A stretch of 64,000 nucleotides of DNA from Actinomycetes bacterium (GTDB lineage Bacteria > Actinomycetota > Coriobacteriia > Anaerosomatales > JAGXFU01), in contig JAGXFU010000010.1 of assembly GCA_024637115.1 (NCBI GenBank), positions 62,001 through 126,000 on the forward strand, written 5' to 3'. The notes below the pieces were generated by a model. That model saw only the letters and a program-made list of their open reading frames with translations. It was not told the origin of the DNA and made no database searches. This document shows positions 44,376 to 53,028 of this stretch, piece by piece. The first letter of the stretch is position 1. The number at the start of each line of letters is the position of its first letter. The translations under genes were made by a program, and so were the position numbers.

Positions 44376-44840
44376 ATGGCAGATACCCCGCTCGTAGGAA
44401 TCGTGATGGGTTCCAAGTCAGATATGGACGTTATGCAGCAGTGCGCCGACCAGCTCGATGCACTCCGAGTCCCCTACGAACTCATTGTCGCCAGCGCACA
44501 TCGCAACCCCGATCGCGTCCACGAGTGGGCGAGTACGGCGGGGGATCGCGGGATGAAAGTGATCATCGCTGCGGCGGGCAAGGCGGCCCACCTTGGCGGC
44601 GTCGTAGCGGCATTCACGCCGCTGCCGGTCATCACGGTTCCCATGAAGACATCAGACCTGGGCGGACTCGATTCACTGCTGTCGATGGTACAGATGCCGA
44701 CGGGAGTGCCCGTTGCGTGTGTTGCGATCAACGGAGCCAAGAACGCTGCGATTCTCGCAACGCAGATACTCGGCACGTCGATGCCGGAGCATCGTGCAAC
44801 AATCGCTGAGTTCAAAGCGAAGATGACGGAGGCAGAATAG
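44376..44840 (+). CDS. purE: 5-(carboxyamino)imidazole ribonucleotide mutase
   Basis: The 154-residue class I PurE begins TPLVGIVMGSKSDMDVM, with SAHRNPDRVHEW (catalytic His) and AAAGKAAHLGGVVAAFTPLPVI. It interconverts N5-CAIR and CAIR. AGAAGGAG precedes the ATG. No purK is seen in the window. Confidence 0.96.
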   Translation: MADTPLVGIVMGSKSDMDVMQQCADQLDALRVPYELIVASAHRNPDRVHEWASTAGDRGMKVIIAAAGKAAHLGGVVAAFTPLPVITVPMKTSDLGGLDSLLSMVQMPTGVPVACVAINGAKNAAILATQILGTSMPEHRATIAEFKAKMTEAE

Positions 44841-44932
44841 TCGGGCACCACGGAACATGGTGGTGTAGACTCGCCCCAATCGCTGGGCAACATGGCGAAT
44901 TGGAGATGTCAGGTCCGGGGAGGACGGGTGTG

Positions 44933-45334
44933 ATGCGAGCGCGGAACACCGAGTCAGGTTTTAGTCTCGTAGAGTTGATGGTCGTTGTGCTGATCATCGG
45001 CGTACTCGTTGCCATTGGCGTTGCCGTGTTCGGTGGCTCCACCGAGAAGGCGCAACAACGCGCGTGTTTCAGCAACCAACGCATCATTGAAGGCGCCGCG
45101 CAGGCGTATTCCTCACAAAACGACGAGGATTTGAGCGGTCTTGTGGGAGTGGTAACTGGCACGCACCCACTCATCAATGACTACATCTTCCGCACGCCAC
45201 CGCGTTGCCCTTCTGCTCCTCAACCAGCCGATCCTGCCAACGTTACCGTTGCTACCGGTGCATACACGCTCGATGGTAACGGCAATGTCGACGCGTGCAC
45301 TCACGGATCCCCCGCGCACGGGCGATTCCGCTAG
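44933..45334 (+). CDS. Type IV prepilin-like protein
   Basis: ATG 44933 lies nine bases after GGGGAGG. The 133-residue product has a prepilin leader and N-methylation motif: ESGFSLVELMVVVLIIGVLV, with Gly before the mature Phe and Glu at +5. The short globular part contains four Cys (AC, RC, AC and context) that may form disulfides. No pilus motor, peptidase or platform gene is nearby, so it is either an orphan pseudopilin or a subunit of a distant system. It ends 124 bases before the msrA start. Confidence 0.88.
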   Translation: MRARNTESGFSLVELMVVVLIIGVLVAIGVAVFGGSTEKAQQRACFSNQRIIEGAAQAYSSQNDEDLSGLVGVVTGTHPLINDYIFRTPPRCPSAPQPADPANVTVATGAYTLDGNGNVDACTHGSPAHGRFR

Positions 45335-45383
45335 TCGGGTCGTGTACTCGTATCCAATTGCGACGCGAGACCGTTTGATAGGT

Positions 45384-45437
45384 TCCGCGCCACATTGTAT
45401 TTCGGCACTCGATTTGGCGCGGAGGTTGCTCTCAACC
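45384..45437 (+). promoter_or_regulatory. Structured leader of msrA
   Basis: TCCGCGCCA (45384-45392) pairs perfectly with TGGCGCGGA (45415-45423) around a 22-base loop. Directly after it GGTTG-CTCT-CAACC (45424-45437) forms a second hairpin just before the ribosome site GGAGGGAG. This could control msrA translation or transcription; no known riboswitch class is recognised. Confidence 0.5.
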
Positions 45438-45458
45438 ATGCAACGGAGGGAGCCTTTG

Positions 45459-46157
45459 ATGTTGTTCTCCAAGCCATCGATCAGTGCGGATACAGATACA
45501 GTATCGTGCTCCGTGCCGCCCATTGATCTGGCGGTACCCGCAACGCTTCAAACCGCCACGTTCGCCGCAGGTTGATTCTGGGGTCCCGATGCCCGGTTCG
45601 GGCTCGTGGATGGCGTGTGGCGTACCCGGGTTGGATATGCCGGGGGTCGCGCCAGTGACCCGACATATCGCAGGATCGGGGATCATACGGAGTGCATCCA
45701 GATCGATTTCGATCCCGCGCGAATCTCCTTTGGGGAACTCCTCGATGCATTTTTCCAGATGCACAACCCCTCGCGCCCTGCGTACTCGACTCAGTACGCA
45801 TCACTCGTGCTTGCACACGATGACATGCAAGCCGATCTGGCCCGTGACGCCTGCAAGCGCTGGGGAGTGCTCCTTGGTCAGTCCGTCGAGACGGCTGTTC
45901 ACGCACTCGATCGCTTCTACGTTGCCGAGGACTACCACCAGAAGTACGGACTCCGCTCCGATACCTTCTTCATGAGCGAATTCAACGCGACACACCCTGA
46001 CCCCGCGGATTTTCGCGAGTCGACTGCCGCGGCGCGAGTTAACGGGTATCTGTACTCAGGAGGTTCCATCGCACGGCTGGACGCAGAGCTTGATGACTAT
46101 GGCCTGTCCAATGAGGCGACGGAACGCTTGAGAAGGCACGTGCAGCGAGCCGGTTGA
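45459..46157 (+). CDS. msrA: Peptide methionine sulfoxide reductase A, selenocysteine-containing (UGA = Sec39)
   Basis: The frame runs from ATG 45459 (six bases after GGAGGGAG) to the stop at 46157 with one in-frame TGA at 45573-45575. The sequence around it reads TATFAAG-[TGA]-FWGPDARFG: TGA falls exactly on the nucleophile of the MsrA motif GCFWG. After it, VGYAGGRASDPTYRRIGDHTE, NPSRPAYSTQYAS and AEDYHQKYGLR are fully conserved MsrA blocks with no decay. A hairpin with a GGU loop follows at the bacterial SECIS distance. The product (232 aa with Sec) reduces methionine-S-sulfoxide in proteins. msrB follows 19 bases later. Standard gene callers would split this into two pieces. Confidence 0.93.
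45573..45575 (+). other. Selenocysteine UGA codon
   Basis: In-frame TGA at codon 39 of msrA, at the catalytic Cys position of GCFWG. Confidence 0.92.
45584..45610 (+). promoter_or_regulatory. Bacterial SECIS-like hairpin in msrA
   Basis: TCCCGA, bulged T, GCCC, loop GGTTC, GGGC, TCG, bulged T, GGA: ten base pairs with two single bulges. The loop starts 20 bases after the TGA, with GG first, matching the distance and the GGU loop of the E. coli fdhF element; the bulged U on the 5' arm is also a SelB-recognition feature there. Confidence 0.85.
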
Positions 46158-46176
46158 TCCGCTGAGAGGAGCGATC

Positions 46177-46572
46177 ATGCCCAAGGTCATCAAGAGCGAC
46201 GATGAGTGGCGTTCTCTGCTCACACCAGAGCAGTTTCGCGTATTGCGACGCGCTGGTACCGAGCCGGCGTTCGAGGGTGAACTGACCGATGTGACCGATT
46301 CGGGAATCTATCGGTGTGCCGGGTGTAGTACGCCTCTCTTTTCCTCGGCAGATAAGTTCCATTCCGGATGCGGGTGGCCGAGTTTCACCCGGCCCGTCGA
46401 TCCCGATGCCGTCACGGAACACCGCGACGTGAGTTTTGGAATGGAAAGGGTCGAAGTGCTCTGCTCCACATGTGAGGGACATCTGGGCCACGTGTTCACG
46501 GATGGGCCCGCACCTCTGGGAACGCGGTACTGCATCAACTCCGTATCACTCGATTTCGACGCCGAGGAGTAG
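46177..46572 (+). CDS. msrB: Peptide methionine sulfoxide reductase B
   Basis: The 131-residue protein starts after GAGAGGAG. It has zinc-binding pairs CAGC and CSTC, the FHSGCGWPSF block and the active site GTRYCINSVSL, where the nucleophile is an ordinary Cys. It reduces methionine-R-sulfoxide, complementing the Sec-MsrA encoded directly upstream; together they repair both diastereomers. Confidence 0.96.
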   Translation: MPKVIKSDDEWRSLLTPEQFRVLRRAGTEPAFEGELTDVTDSGIYRCAGCSTPLFSSADKFHSGCGWPSFTRPVDPDAVTEHRDVSFGMERVEVLCSTCEGHLGHVFTDGPAPLGTRYCINSVSLDFDAEE

Positions 46573-46646
46573 AGCCCTCACACCCCGCTCAGCGGTGCAG
46601 TAGGGCTACACTCACGTAAGATCAGGCAGTCCAACCGGGGAGGGAC

Positions 46647-47354
46647 ATGGAGACCACGGGGCGGCAGAGGATCGAACTCCAGAAGCAGGCCGCGGCGCGC
46701 GCCGCACTCGATTTCGTTGCCGCAGGGACGTACTTGGGCGTGGGCTCGGGCTCCACTGCTGCGCTCTTTGTCGGGGAGTTGGCAGCCTCAGGCATCACGC
46801 CCAAAGGCGCAGTGGCCTCCTCGGCAGACACCGGTCGTCTGCTTGCCGAGGCAGGCATCGCAGTTGTCGATCTTAGGGATGTCGGTCGGGTTCCTGTCTA
46901 CGTTGACGGAGCCGATGAAGCCGACGGTGAACTGCGCCTCATCAAGGGAGGCGGCGGCGCGCTGACCCGCGAGAAGATAGTGGCGTGTTCCGCCGATCTC
47001 TTTGTGTGCATCGTTGACGAGAGCAAGCTCGTGGATCGACTGGGCAGCTTTCCGCTGCCTATCGAGATCATCCCGATCGCAGCCGTGCACGTTGCGAGAC
47101 GTATCTCCCGACTCGGCGGCCATGCGAGCGAACGAGAGGGTTTCACAACAGACAACGGCAACATCATCCTTGATGTGACGGGTCTGGACATGCGTGACCC
47201 GATTGCGTTGGAGCATGAGATCGACGGCATCGCAGGGGTCGTATCGTGCGGTATCTTTGCCCGCCGTCCCGCCGACGTGTTGCTGGTTGGCGCGGATGCC
47301 GGTGTAGAGCGATTCGAACGCGCGAGGTCACCACGCCAGGGTGAGTGGCCCTAG
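46647..47354 (+). CDS. rpiA: Ribose-5-phosphate isomerase A
   Basis: The 235-residue enzyme has YLGVGSGSTAALFV (phosphate loop), VDGADEAD, LIKGGGGALTREKI (catalytic Glu region) and DNGNIILDV. It interconverts ribose-5-P and ribulose-5-P, feeding PRPP for the nearby purine and histidine genes. GGGGAGGG precedes the ATG. Confidence 0.96.
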   Translation: METTGRQRIELQKQAAARAALDFVAAGTYLGVGSGSTAALFVGELAASGITPKGAVASSADTGRLLAEAGIAVVDLRDVGRVPVYVDGADEADGELRLIKGGGGALTREKIVACSADLFVCIVDESKLVDRLGSFPLPIEIIPIAAVHVARRISRLGGHASEREGFTTDNGNIILDVTGLDMRDPIALEHEIDGIAGVVSCGIFARRPADVLLVGADAGVERFERARSPRQGEWP

Positions 47355-47445
47355 GGGCTCCTCGGCAGACTGTAGCGCAGTAGAGTGATACAGTAGATTG
47401 GCCGACAGGCACTCGTTTCGTGTTCCGACTCCGCGGAGGTTTCAC

Positions 47446-48318
47446 ATGCTTTCGATCGCGCTTCCCAAAGGCTCACTCGAAGAACAGACGATGCTGCTGT
47501 TCAATCAGGCGGACATGACGATCGGCAAGACCAGCCGTGCGTATAACCCGAGCATCGATGATCCTCGCATCGCACGCGCCAAGATCCTGCGTCCGCAGGA
47601 GATTCCCATCTACGTGCAGGATGGCTACTTCGATCTCGGTATCTCCGGACACGACTGGGTGCGTGAAAGCGGGGCCGATGTCATTGAAGTGGCTGAGCTT
47701 CCATACGCCAAGACCGGCGCCGGTGTCGTGAATATGGTGCTGGCCGTTCCCGAAGGCTCATTGGCGCAATCGGCTCGTGACATCACCCCGGGCAGTCGCA
47801 TCACCACCGAGTTTCCCAAGGCTACGAAGCGGTTCTTTGACGAACTGGGTATCGAGGTCGAGGTTCACTTCTCCTACGGCGCTACCGAGGCAAAGGTCCC
47901 GGAGATGATGGATGCGCTTGTCGATCTGACCGAGACGGGCTCCACGCTGCGTCGCAACGGTCTCAAGATCATCGATACGATTCTGACGTCGACCACGCGG
48001 TTGATTGCCAACAAAGACTCGTGGGCCAATCCCGTGAAGCGCGCGGCGATCGAGGAGGTTCGGACACTCCTGCTCGGGGTGATCGAAGCCCGCGGGAAGG
48101 TGCTGCTCTCAATGAACGTGCCCACCAGCAGTCTCGACGCCGTGATCGCGCAACTGCCGGCCATGAAGCGACCCACCGTGAACGAACTGTACGGAGCGGA
48201 TGGCTACGAGATCATGACGGTTGCCGAGAAGACAACGGTCAACGAGCTCATTCCAGCGCTCAAAAAGGCCGGCGCCGAGGACATCCTCGAGATGCCGATC
48301 TCCAAGATCGTGCGCTGA
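47446..48318 (+). CDS. hisG: ATP phosphoribosyltransferase, long form
   Basis: The 290-residue HisG begins MLSIALPKGSLEEQTMLLF and has ISGHDWVRESGADV, TEFPKATKRFF, and DLTETGSTLRRNGL (PRPP loop). The extra C-terminal domain of about 75 residues (RGKVLLSMNVP ... AGAEDILEMPISKIV) is the regulatory domain of the long form, which binds histidine and does not need HisZ. First step of histidine synthesis; no other his genes are in the window. GCGGAGG precedes ATG 47446. Confidence 0.95.
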   Translation: MLSIALPKGSLEEQTMLLFNQADMTIGKTSRAYNPSIDDPRIARAKILRPQEIPIYVQDGYFDLGISGHDWVRESGADVIEVAELPYAKTGAGVVNMVLAVPEGSLAQSARDITPGSRITTEFPKATKRFFDELGIEVEVHFSYGATEAKVPEMMDALVDLTETGSTLRRNGLKIIDTILTSTTRLIANKDSWANPVKRAAIEEVRTLLLGVIEARGKVLLSMNVPTSSLDAVIAQLPAMKRPTVNELYGADGYEIMTVAEKTTVNELIPALKKAGAEDILEMPISKIVR

Positions 48319-48333
48319 GGAATAGCCAACCTG

Positions 48334-48834
48334 CTACCACTCCATCGTGCCGGGACTCCCCTTGAAGGGTCCTACGACGGCCTGCGTCACCCATCCGCCG
48401 TAGAAGTGACCCTCCTGGGCTCCCACCACTTCGCCGTCGATGGTGGCCTCATCGATCGCCTGCGGATAGAACGAGTAATGGTCGGTGATCTCCTCGTAGC
48501 CTGGGTTGGGTGCCGGGTAGAACCAGGCTGCGTTCGAGGATGTTCGCTCACCGACCTGAAGGTGCACGTAGCTGGCGCGGCCTTTGTACTCGCAGACCGT
48601 GTGGTGGCCGCTGGGTTGCAGATACTCCACCGCGACATCTCTGGCGGGAATGTATATTCCGGGTGGATGACTCGTTTCCAGGATCCGCACCGAGCGCGTG
48701 GTGTCGGCAATCGTTATGCCTTCGAAGCGCACGATTATGTGATGGCCTGTGTACGGATCGACTCGGGGAGGACGAGGGTAGTCCCAGACCGATTCCTGCC
48801 CGGGTTTGAGTTCAGGCCGCTGCGGTGAGTACAT
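48334..48834 (-). CDS. DUF427 domain-containing protein
   Basis: The 166-residue protein has the PF04248 (DUF427) pattern: VRFEGITIADTTRSVRILETSHPPGIYIP, then CEYKGRASYVHL and AAWFYPAPNPGYEEITDHYSFYP. The fold is a small beta structure of unknown function. It converges with hisG 15 bases apart and is divergent from the next gene. Confidence 0.88.
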   Translation of the reverse strand: MYSPQRPELKPGQESVWDYPRPPRVDPYTGHHIIVRFEGITIADTTRSVRILETSHPPGIYIPARDVAVEYLQPSGHHTVCEYKGRASYVHLQVGERTSSNAAWFYPAPNPGYEEITDHYSFYPQAIDEATIDGEVVGAQEGHFYGGWVTQAVVGPFKGSPGTMEW

Positions 48835-48938
48835 CGGTGCTCCTTTAGGGCTTCAGGCGCAGTGTATGGGTATCATGCCGATGAGAGATAGTCGGTTCGC
48901 GTCACCTTGCATGTACCCGACCGGAGAGGCCCGCACCC

Positions 48939-49568
48939 ATGCGCATTGCAGTCGTCGGCGCGACCGGCGGTACCGGGGCCCACGCTGTTGCACAAGCGCT
49001 TGGCCACGGGCATGAGGTCACGGCGGTGGTTCGCGATCCGTCCCGAGTCACCCAGACCCACGAACGGCTGACCGTCGCTACGGCCGACGTGCTTGATCTC
49101 GACTCCGTCCGTGCGGCGCTACCCGGTCACGATGCGGTTCTGTCCGCCATCGGCGGCAAGCCCGGCGGTTCGGTCGACGTGTACTCCAAGGGTATCGAGA
49201 GCATTCTGTACGCGATGGCGGAGAATGATATCTCCCGACTGGTGGCCATGAGCGCCTCCGGCGCGTTTCATCGCAACGACAAGAACCTGTCGCTCGGGTA
49301 CAGACTGCTTATGAAAGCCGCCATGAGCGGTCTGTATGACGACCTGGAGCGTATGGAACAGCGCATCATGGCGAGCTCCCTGTCGTGGGTCATCGTTCGG
49401 CCAGCGGGTCTCACAGACGCCGAACAGACCGGTCACTATCGCATTGGGCTCGATGGGCGACCACTTGGACAGGGCGGGCGCATCTCTCGAGCCGACGTTG
49501 CGGCGTTCATGCTCAAGTCAGCTGAGACGGACCAGTGGGTGCGCAAAGCGATCACCCTCGCGTACTAA
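48939..49568 (+). CDS. NAD(P)-binding protein, atypical SDR (NmrA/BVR-B-like)
   Basis: The 209-residue protein has the Rossmann loop VVGATGGTGAHAV, VVRDPSR, and late SDR blocks (SRLVAMSASGAF, SWVIVRPAGLTD, ISRADVAAFML). It lacks the YxxxK catalytic pair, so it belongs to the atypical SDR group that includes biliverdin/flavin reductases and NmrA-type sensors. It is followed 14 bases later by an aldo/keto reductase, suggesting a small redox operon. Confidence 0.88.
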   Translation: MRIAVVGATGGTGAHAVAQALGHGHEVTAVVRDPSRVTQTHERLTVATADVLDLDSVRAALPGHDAVLSAIGGKPGGSVDVYSKGIESILYAMAENDISRLVAMSASGAFHRNDKNLSLGYRLLMKAAMSGLYDDLERMEQRIMASSLSWVIVRPAGLTDAEQTGHYRIGLDGRPLGQGGRISRADVAAFMLKSAETDQWVRKAITLAY

Positions 49569-49582
49569 GGGAGGTTCACTAA

Positions 49583-50425
49583 ATGACACTCGCTATCAAT
49601 AGTACGGTCACCCTCACCGGCGGCGGCGAGATGCCCCGCTTTGGCCTTGGCACATACAAGGCGTCAGAGGGGGGTGAGGTCGAGGGCTCCGTAGCAACCG
49701 CGCTCGAGGTCGGCTATCGAAGTATCGACACGGCCTCGCTCTATGGCAACGAACAGGCGATCGGACAGGCCGTGGCCCGGAGCGGGGTTCCTCGCAGCGA
49801 GTTGTTCATCACCACGAAAGTCTGGAATGACGAGCAGGGCTACGAGGAAACGCTGGCCGCGCTGCACCGCAGTCTCGAGCGCCTCGATATGGACTACGTG
49901 GATCTCTACCTCCTACACTGGCCGATTCCTCGGCTCATGGAGAGCGCGTGGCGCGCGATGGAGGAGTTGCGCGCTGAGGGACATGTACGAGCGATTGGAG
50001 TTTGCAACTTCTTGGTACCGCACCTTGAGCAACTCGATTCAATCGCAACAACGCCGCCAGCGGTCAATCAATTCGAGTTCCATCCGTGGCTGCAGCAGCC
50101 TGAGGTCGTGAGCGCATGTCATGAGCGGGGAATCGCTGTTGAGGCCTGGGCGCCGCTGGCCCGTGGGCGGGTGTTCGACATGCCCGAGGTCGTCTCTATC
50201 GGCGAACGCTACGGCAAGAACGCAGTGCAGGTCGCACTTCGGTGGCTGCTGCAACGCGACGTTGTGGCGATTCCGAAATCCGTACACCCTCAGCGCGTGC
50301 GCGAGAACGCCGAGATCTTTGATTTCGAGCTCACTTCACACGAGGTCGAAGTCATCAACGGGCTCGATCGTGCTGAGCGGATCGGCCGTGATCCTGCATG
50401 GGCTGCCACGGGCGAACCACTCTAG
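49583..50425 (+). CDS. Aldo/keto reductase (AKR5-like)
   Basis: The 280-residue protein shows the AKR tetrad: Asp in YRSIDTASLYGNE, Tyr in the same block, Lys in TTKVWN and His in LLHWP. WLLQRDVVAIPKSVHPQRVREN is the cofactor 2'-phosphate region, so NADPH is expected. Likely substrates are small aldehydes or 2-keto acids (2,5-diketogluconate reductase/methylglyoxal reductase group); the exact one cannot be told. Confidence 0.92.
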   Translation: MTLAINSTVTLTGGGEMPRFGLGTYKASEGGEVEGSVATALEVGYRSIDTASLYGNEQAIGQAVARSGVPRSELFITTKVWNDEQGYEETLAALHRSLERLDMDYVDLYLLHWPIPRLMESAWRAMEELRAEGHVRAIGVCNFLVPHLEQLDSIATTPPAVNQFEFHPWLQQPEVVSACHERGIAVEAWAPLARGRVFDMPEVVSIGERYGKNAVQVALRWLLQRDVVAIPKSVHPQRVRENAEIFDFELTSHEVEVINGLDRAERIGRDPAWAATGEPL

Positions 50426-50549
50426 CAATTCGTATCCAAGATGAGCCACATATCCTCGTGGACTGATACGGCGTCAGGGCCGATAGGGGCACTCGTATTC
50501 ATCATGACGCATAAGATGTGCTGCGATTTGCATCAAATACGCGTCTGAA

Positions 50550-50578
50550 TTGCCAATATTCTCACGATTATGTATACT
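50550..50578 (+). promoter_or_regulatory. Promoter of the amino-acid ABC operon
   Basis: TTGCCA, a 17-base spacer and TATACT preceded by TG (extended -10) form one of the best sigma-70-type promoters in the window, about 120 bases before the first gene. The stretch 50426-50549 shows nothing else. Confidence 0.75.
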
Positions 50579-50703
50579 TCATACATCCCTAGTTCTTTTT
50601 CATAGTGGCTGCATGGGTATTTTGCTGTTCACCCTGCGTGGTGGCGTGCGTGCCACACCGAGAGCTGAGGAGAACCGAACCCCACTATATGGAGGCACGG
50701 GAA

Positions 50704-51507
50704 ATGATGAAGATGCGTAATGTACTACTCGCCATGGCAGTGATTGTAGCCATGGCGCTCCTCGGCGGATGCTCCGGCACCGACTCGACCGATGCCGACG
50801 CCGGCGCTGACGCGGACACTGCGGCCGAAGCATTCGTGTTCGCGAATTCGGGGGCGTACAAGCCTTTTAGTTTTGACGAAGGTGGCGAGATTGTAGGTTT
50901 CGATGTAGATATCGCCAACGAGATCGCTCAGCGACTCGGTAGAACGCCGGAGATGAACTCCCCCGTTCCATTCGACTCGCTTATCCAGGGACTCACGGCG
51001 GGCAAGTACGACGCGCTCGTCGCCTCGCACGGTATTACCGATGAGCGCAAGGAAGTCGTTGACTTCTCTCGCCCGTATTACCGTTCTGGCGCGCAGATCT
51101 TCGTCGCTGATGACAACGAGGAGATCAACGGTGCCGACGATCTCGCGGGCAAGAAGATCGGAGTCGTCAAGGCTTCGACCTATCTTGAGCTCGCTAATAC
51201 GCTGACCGATGAAGGAAACGTCACGACGTATGACAGCGATGTGATCGCGCTCGTGGATCTTGGAACAGGCCGTATCGACGCGGTTATCACAGACAAGCTG
51301 GTTGGGCTGATCGCCAAGAGCGATTCCGGCCTTGAAATCAAGGCTGTCGGCGACGTCCTGCAAGAGGACGAGATGGGTGTTGTGGTCCAGAAGGGCGATA
51401 CCGAGCTCTTGGCTGCCATCAACACCGCGCTCGAAGACATGATTGCTGACGGCACCTACGAGACGATCAGCATGCGCTGGTTCGACGAGAACATCCTCGG
51501 CGAATAG
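50704..51507 (+). CDS. Polar amino-acid ABC transporter substrate-binding lipoprotein
   Basis: ATG 50704 is eight bases after GGAGG. The 267-residue product has a lipobox LLGGC (Cys about 23), an acidic Asp/Ala linker and an SBP_bac_3 domain: SGAYKPFSFDEGGEIVGFDVDIANEIA, FDSLIQGLTAGKYDALVAS, VVDFSRPYY and GTYETISMRWF. The substrate is probably a polar amino acid or cystine. A permease and an ATPase gene follow. Confidence 0.93.
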   Translation: MMKMRNVLLAMAVIVAMALLGGCSGTDSTDADAGADADTAAEAFVFANSGAYKPFSFDEGGEIVGFDVDIANEIAQRLGRTPEMNSPVPFDSLIQGLTAGKYDALVASHGITDERKEVVDFSRPYYRSGAQIFVADDNEEINGADDLAGKKIGVVKASTYLELANTLTDEGNVTTYDSDVIALVDLGTGRIDAVITDKLVGLIAKSDSGLEIKAVGDVLQEDEMGVVVQKGDTELLAAINTALEDMIADGTYETISMRWFDENILGE

Positions 51508-51516
51508 ATATTGTTT

Positions 51517-51548
51517 GTCCGAGCCCCGGCGTGCGCCGGGGCTCGGAC
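51517..51548 (+). repeat. Strong hairpin between SBP and permease genes
   Basis: A perfect 14-bp stem (GTCCGAGCCCCGGC with its complement) and a GTGC loop start 9 bases after the SBP stop. No T-run follows. It probably acts as a partial terminator or 3'-end stabiliser giving more SBP than permease. Confidence 0.75.
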
Positions 51549-51612
51549 CACACATCTCGGGAGCTGACCGCCCCGCACCTGGCGGCTCCCGTTCCCGTCA
51601 GGAGACGTATAC

Positions 51613-52278
51613 GTGGCTTTCATCAGTTTTGTTCAGGAGTACTTCTGGGGATTTCTGCTGGCGACTCGCCTAACGCTGTTGCTCACAGCGGTGTCCCTCG
51701 CACTCGCGGTTGTCATCGGTCTGGTGTTCGCGTTCTTAAAGATCTCAAAGAACCCCATTGCCAACCTGGTGGCTGCCGGCTACATCGGCATCACCCGAGG
51801 CATGCCGTTGATCGTGCAGCTGATGTTTCTCTACTTTGGTATCAGCAAACTCGTGGTGCTCAGTTCGTTTTGGGCGGGCACCCTTGCACTGGCGTTCCAC
51901 GCGGGCGGCTACGTCGCCGAGATCCTGCGCGGCGCTATTCAGAACATCGACAAGGGTCAGACCGAGGCGGCGCGTTCGTTGGGCATGTCCCGCCGAAAGA
52001 CCATGGCGCTCATAGTTCTCCCGCAGGCGTTTCGGCGTGCCGTGCCTCCGCTCGGCAATCAGTTCATCATCGGGCTGAAGGACAGCACCTTGGTCGCCTT
52101 CCTCGGTGTGCCGGAACTCTTTAGCAAGTCTATGACTGCAGCCGCCGCTAATTACCGGCCATTCGAAACCTACCTCATGTCAGGCACGTATTATCTCGTG
52201 CTTGTCATCATCTTCACCTGGCTGGTTAGCAAGCTCGAGAAACGGCTCTCGCCTGACCGCCAGGAGGCGACCTCATGA
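51613..52278 (+). CDS. Polar amino-acid ABC transporter permease
   Basis: The 221-residue protein has five membrane helices and the HisM-type motif [14 protein letters not shown] plus the EAA loop [28 protein letters not shown] 51613 follows CAGGAG. One permease gene only, so it likely forms a homodimer. Its stop overlaps the ATPase start by four bases. Confidence 0.94.
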   Translation: MAFISFVQEYFWGFLLATRLTLLLTAVSLALAVVIGLVFAFLKISKNPIANLVAAGYIGITRGMPLIVQLMFLYFGISKLVVLSSFWAGTLALAFHAGGYVAEILRGAIQNIDKGQTEAARSLGMSRRKTMALIVLPQAFRRAVPPLGNQFIIGLKDSTLVAFLGVPELFSKSMTAAAANYRPFETYLMSGTYYLVLVIIFTWLVSKLEKRLSPDRQEATS

Positions 52279-53003
52279 GCATGATTGAGATCAAAGGGCT
52301 ACAGAAGAGCTTTGGCGACCTGCACGTCCTGAAGGGTATCGACCTCACGATCGAGCTTGGACAAGTCGTTGTTATCATCGGTCCTTCGGGCTCTGGAAAG
52401 AGCACACTCCTGCGGTGCATCAATTTCCTGGAGTTTCCCAACGAGGGTGAGATACGTGTCAACGGCGAGCTCATCGACCCCAAGACGAGTAATCTGGACA
52501 AAGTGCGGCAACACATGGGCATGGTGTTTCAGCAGTTTCAACTCTTTCCGCACAAGAATGTCCTGCACAACATCACCATCGCGCCCGTCAACGTAAAGGG
52601 CATGCCCAATAAGAAGGCAGTCGCGATAGCGCGCGACCTGCTTCAAAAGGTCGGTCTCCCCGAAAAGGAGAAGGCCTGGCCGTCCCAGCTCTCGGGAGGC
52701 CAGAAGCAACGTGTAGCGATAGCTCGAGCCCTCGCCATGGATCCCGACATCATGCTCTTTGATGAGGTGACGTCCGCGCTCGACCCCGAGCTTGTCAACG
52801 AGGTGCTGCAGGTGATGCAGGATCTCGCCGCCGGCGGGATGACGATGGTCGTGGTCACCCACGAAATGGGCTTCGCCAAAGAGATGGCCGATCAGGTGGT
52901 CATGATGGATGACGGGCTCATTGTCGAGCAAGGTACACCCGAGCAGCTGTTCGAGAACCCGCAGGAAGAGCGGACGCAGGCGTTCCTGAGCCAGGTGCTC
53001 TAG
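52275..53003 (+). CDS. Polar amino-acid ABC transporter ATP-binding protein (GlnQ-type)
   Basis: The 242-residue ATPase has Walker [11 protein letters not shown]-loop [11 protein letters not shown], signature LSGGQKQR, Walker [14 protein letters not shown] and H-loop [19 protein letters not shown] and the length are typical of the GlnQ/HisP group. It completes an SBP-permease-ATPase uptake system. Confidence 0.95.
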   Translation: MSMIEIKGLQKSFGDLHVLKGIDLTIELGQVVVIIGPSGSGKSTLLRCINFLEFPNEGEIRVNGELIDPKTSNLDKVRQHMGMVFQQFQLFPHKNVLHNITIAPVNVKGMPNKKAVAIARDLLQKVGLPEKEKAWPSQLSGGQKQRVAIARALAMDPDIMLFDEVTSALDPELVNEVLQVMQDLAAGGMTMVVVTHEMGFAKEMADQVVMMDDGLIVEQGTPEQLFENPQEERTQAFLSQVL

Positions 53004-53028
53004 CCAAGGAAAGGAGTGTGATTGTCCG

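Noticed and set aside
45459..46157. msrA as a pseudogene or sequencing error
   Set aside because: The stop is a TGA exactly at the catalytic residue, both sides are fully conserved and in the same frame, the ribosome site is good and a SECIS-like hairpin follows. Decay would not produce this pattern.
50426..50703. T-box or amino-acid riboswitch before the ABC operon
   Set aside because: A good promoter is present but no T-box sequence or antiterminator pair is visible.
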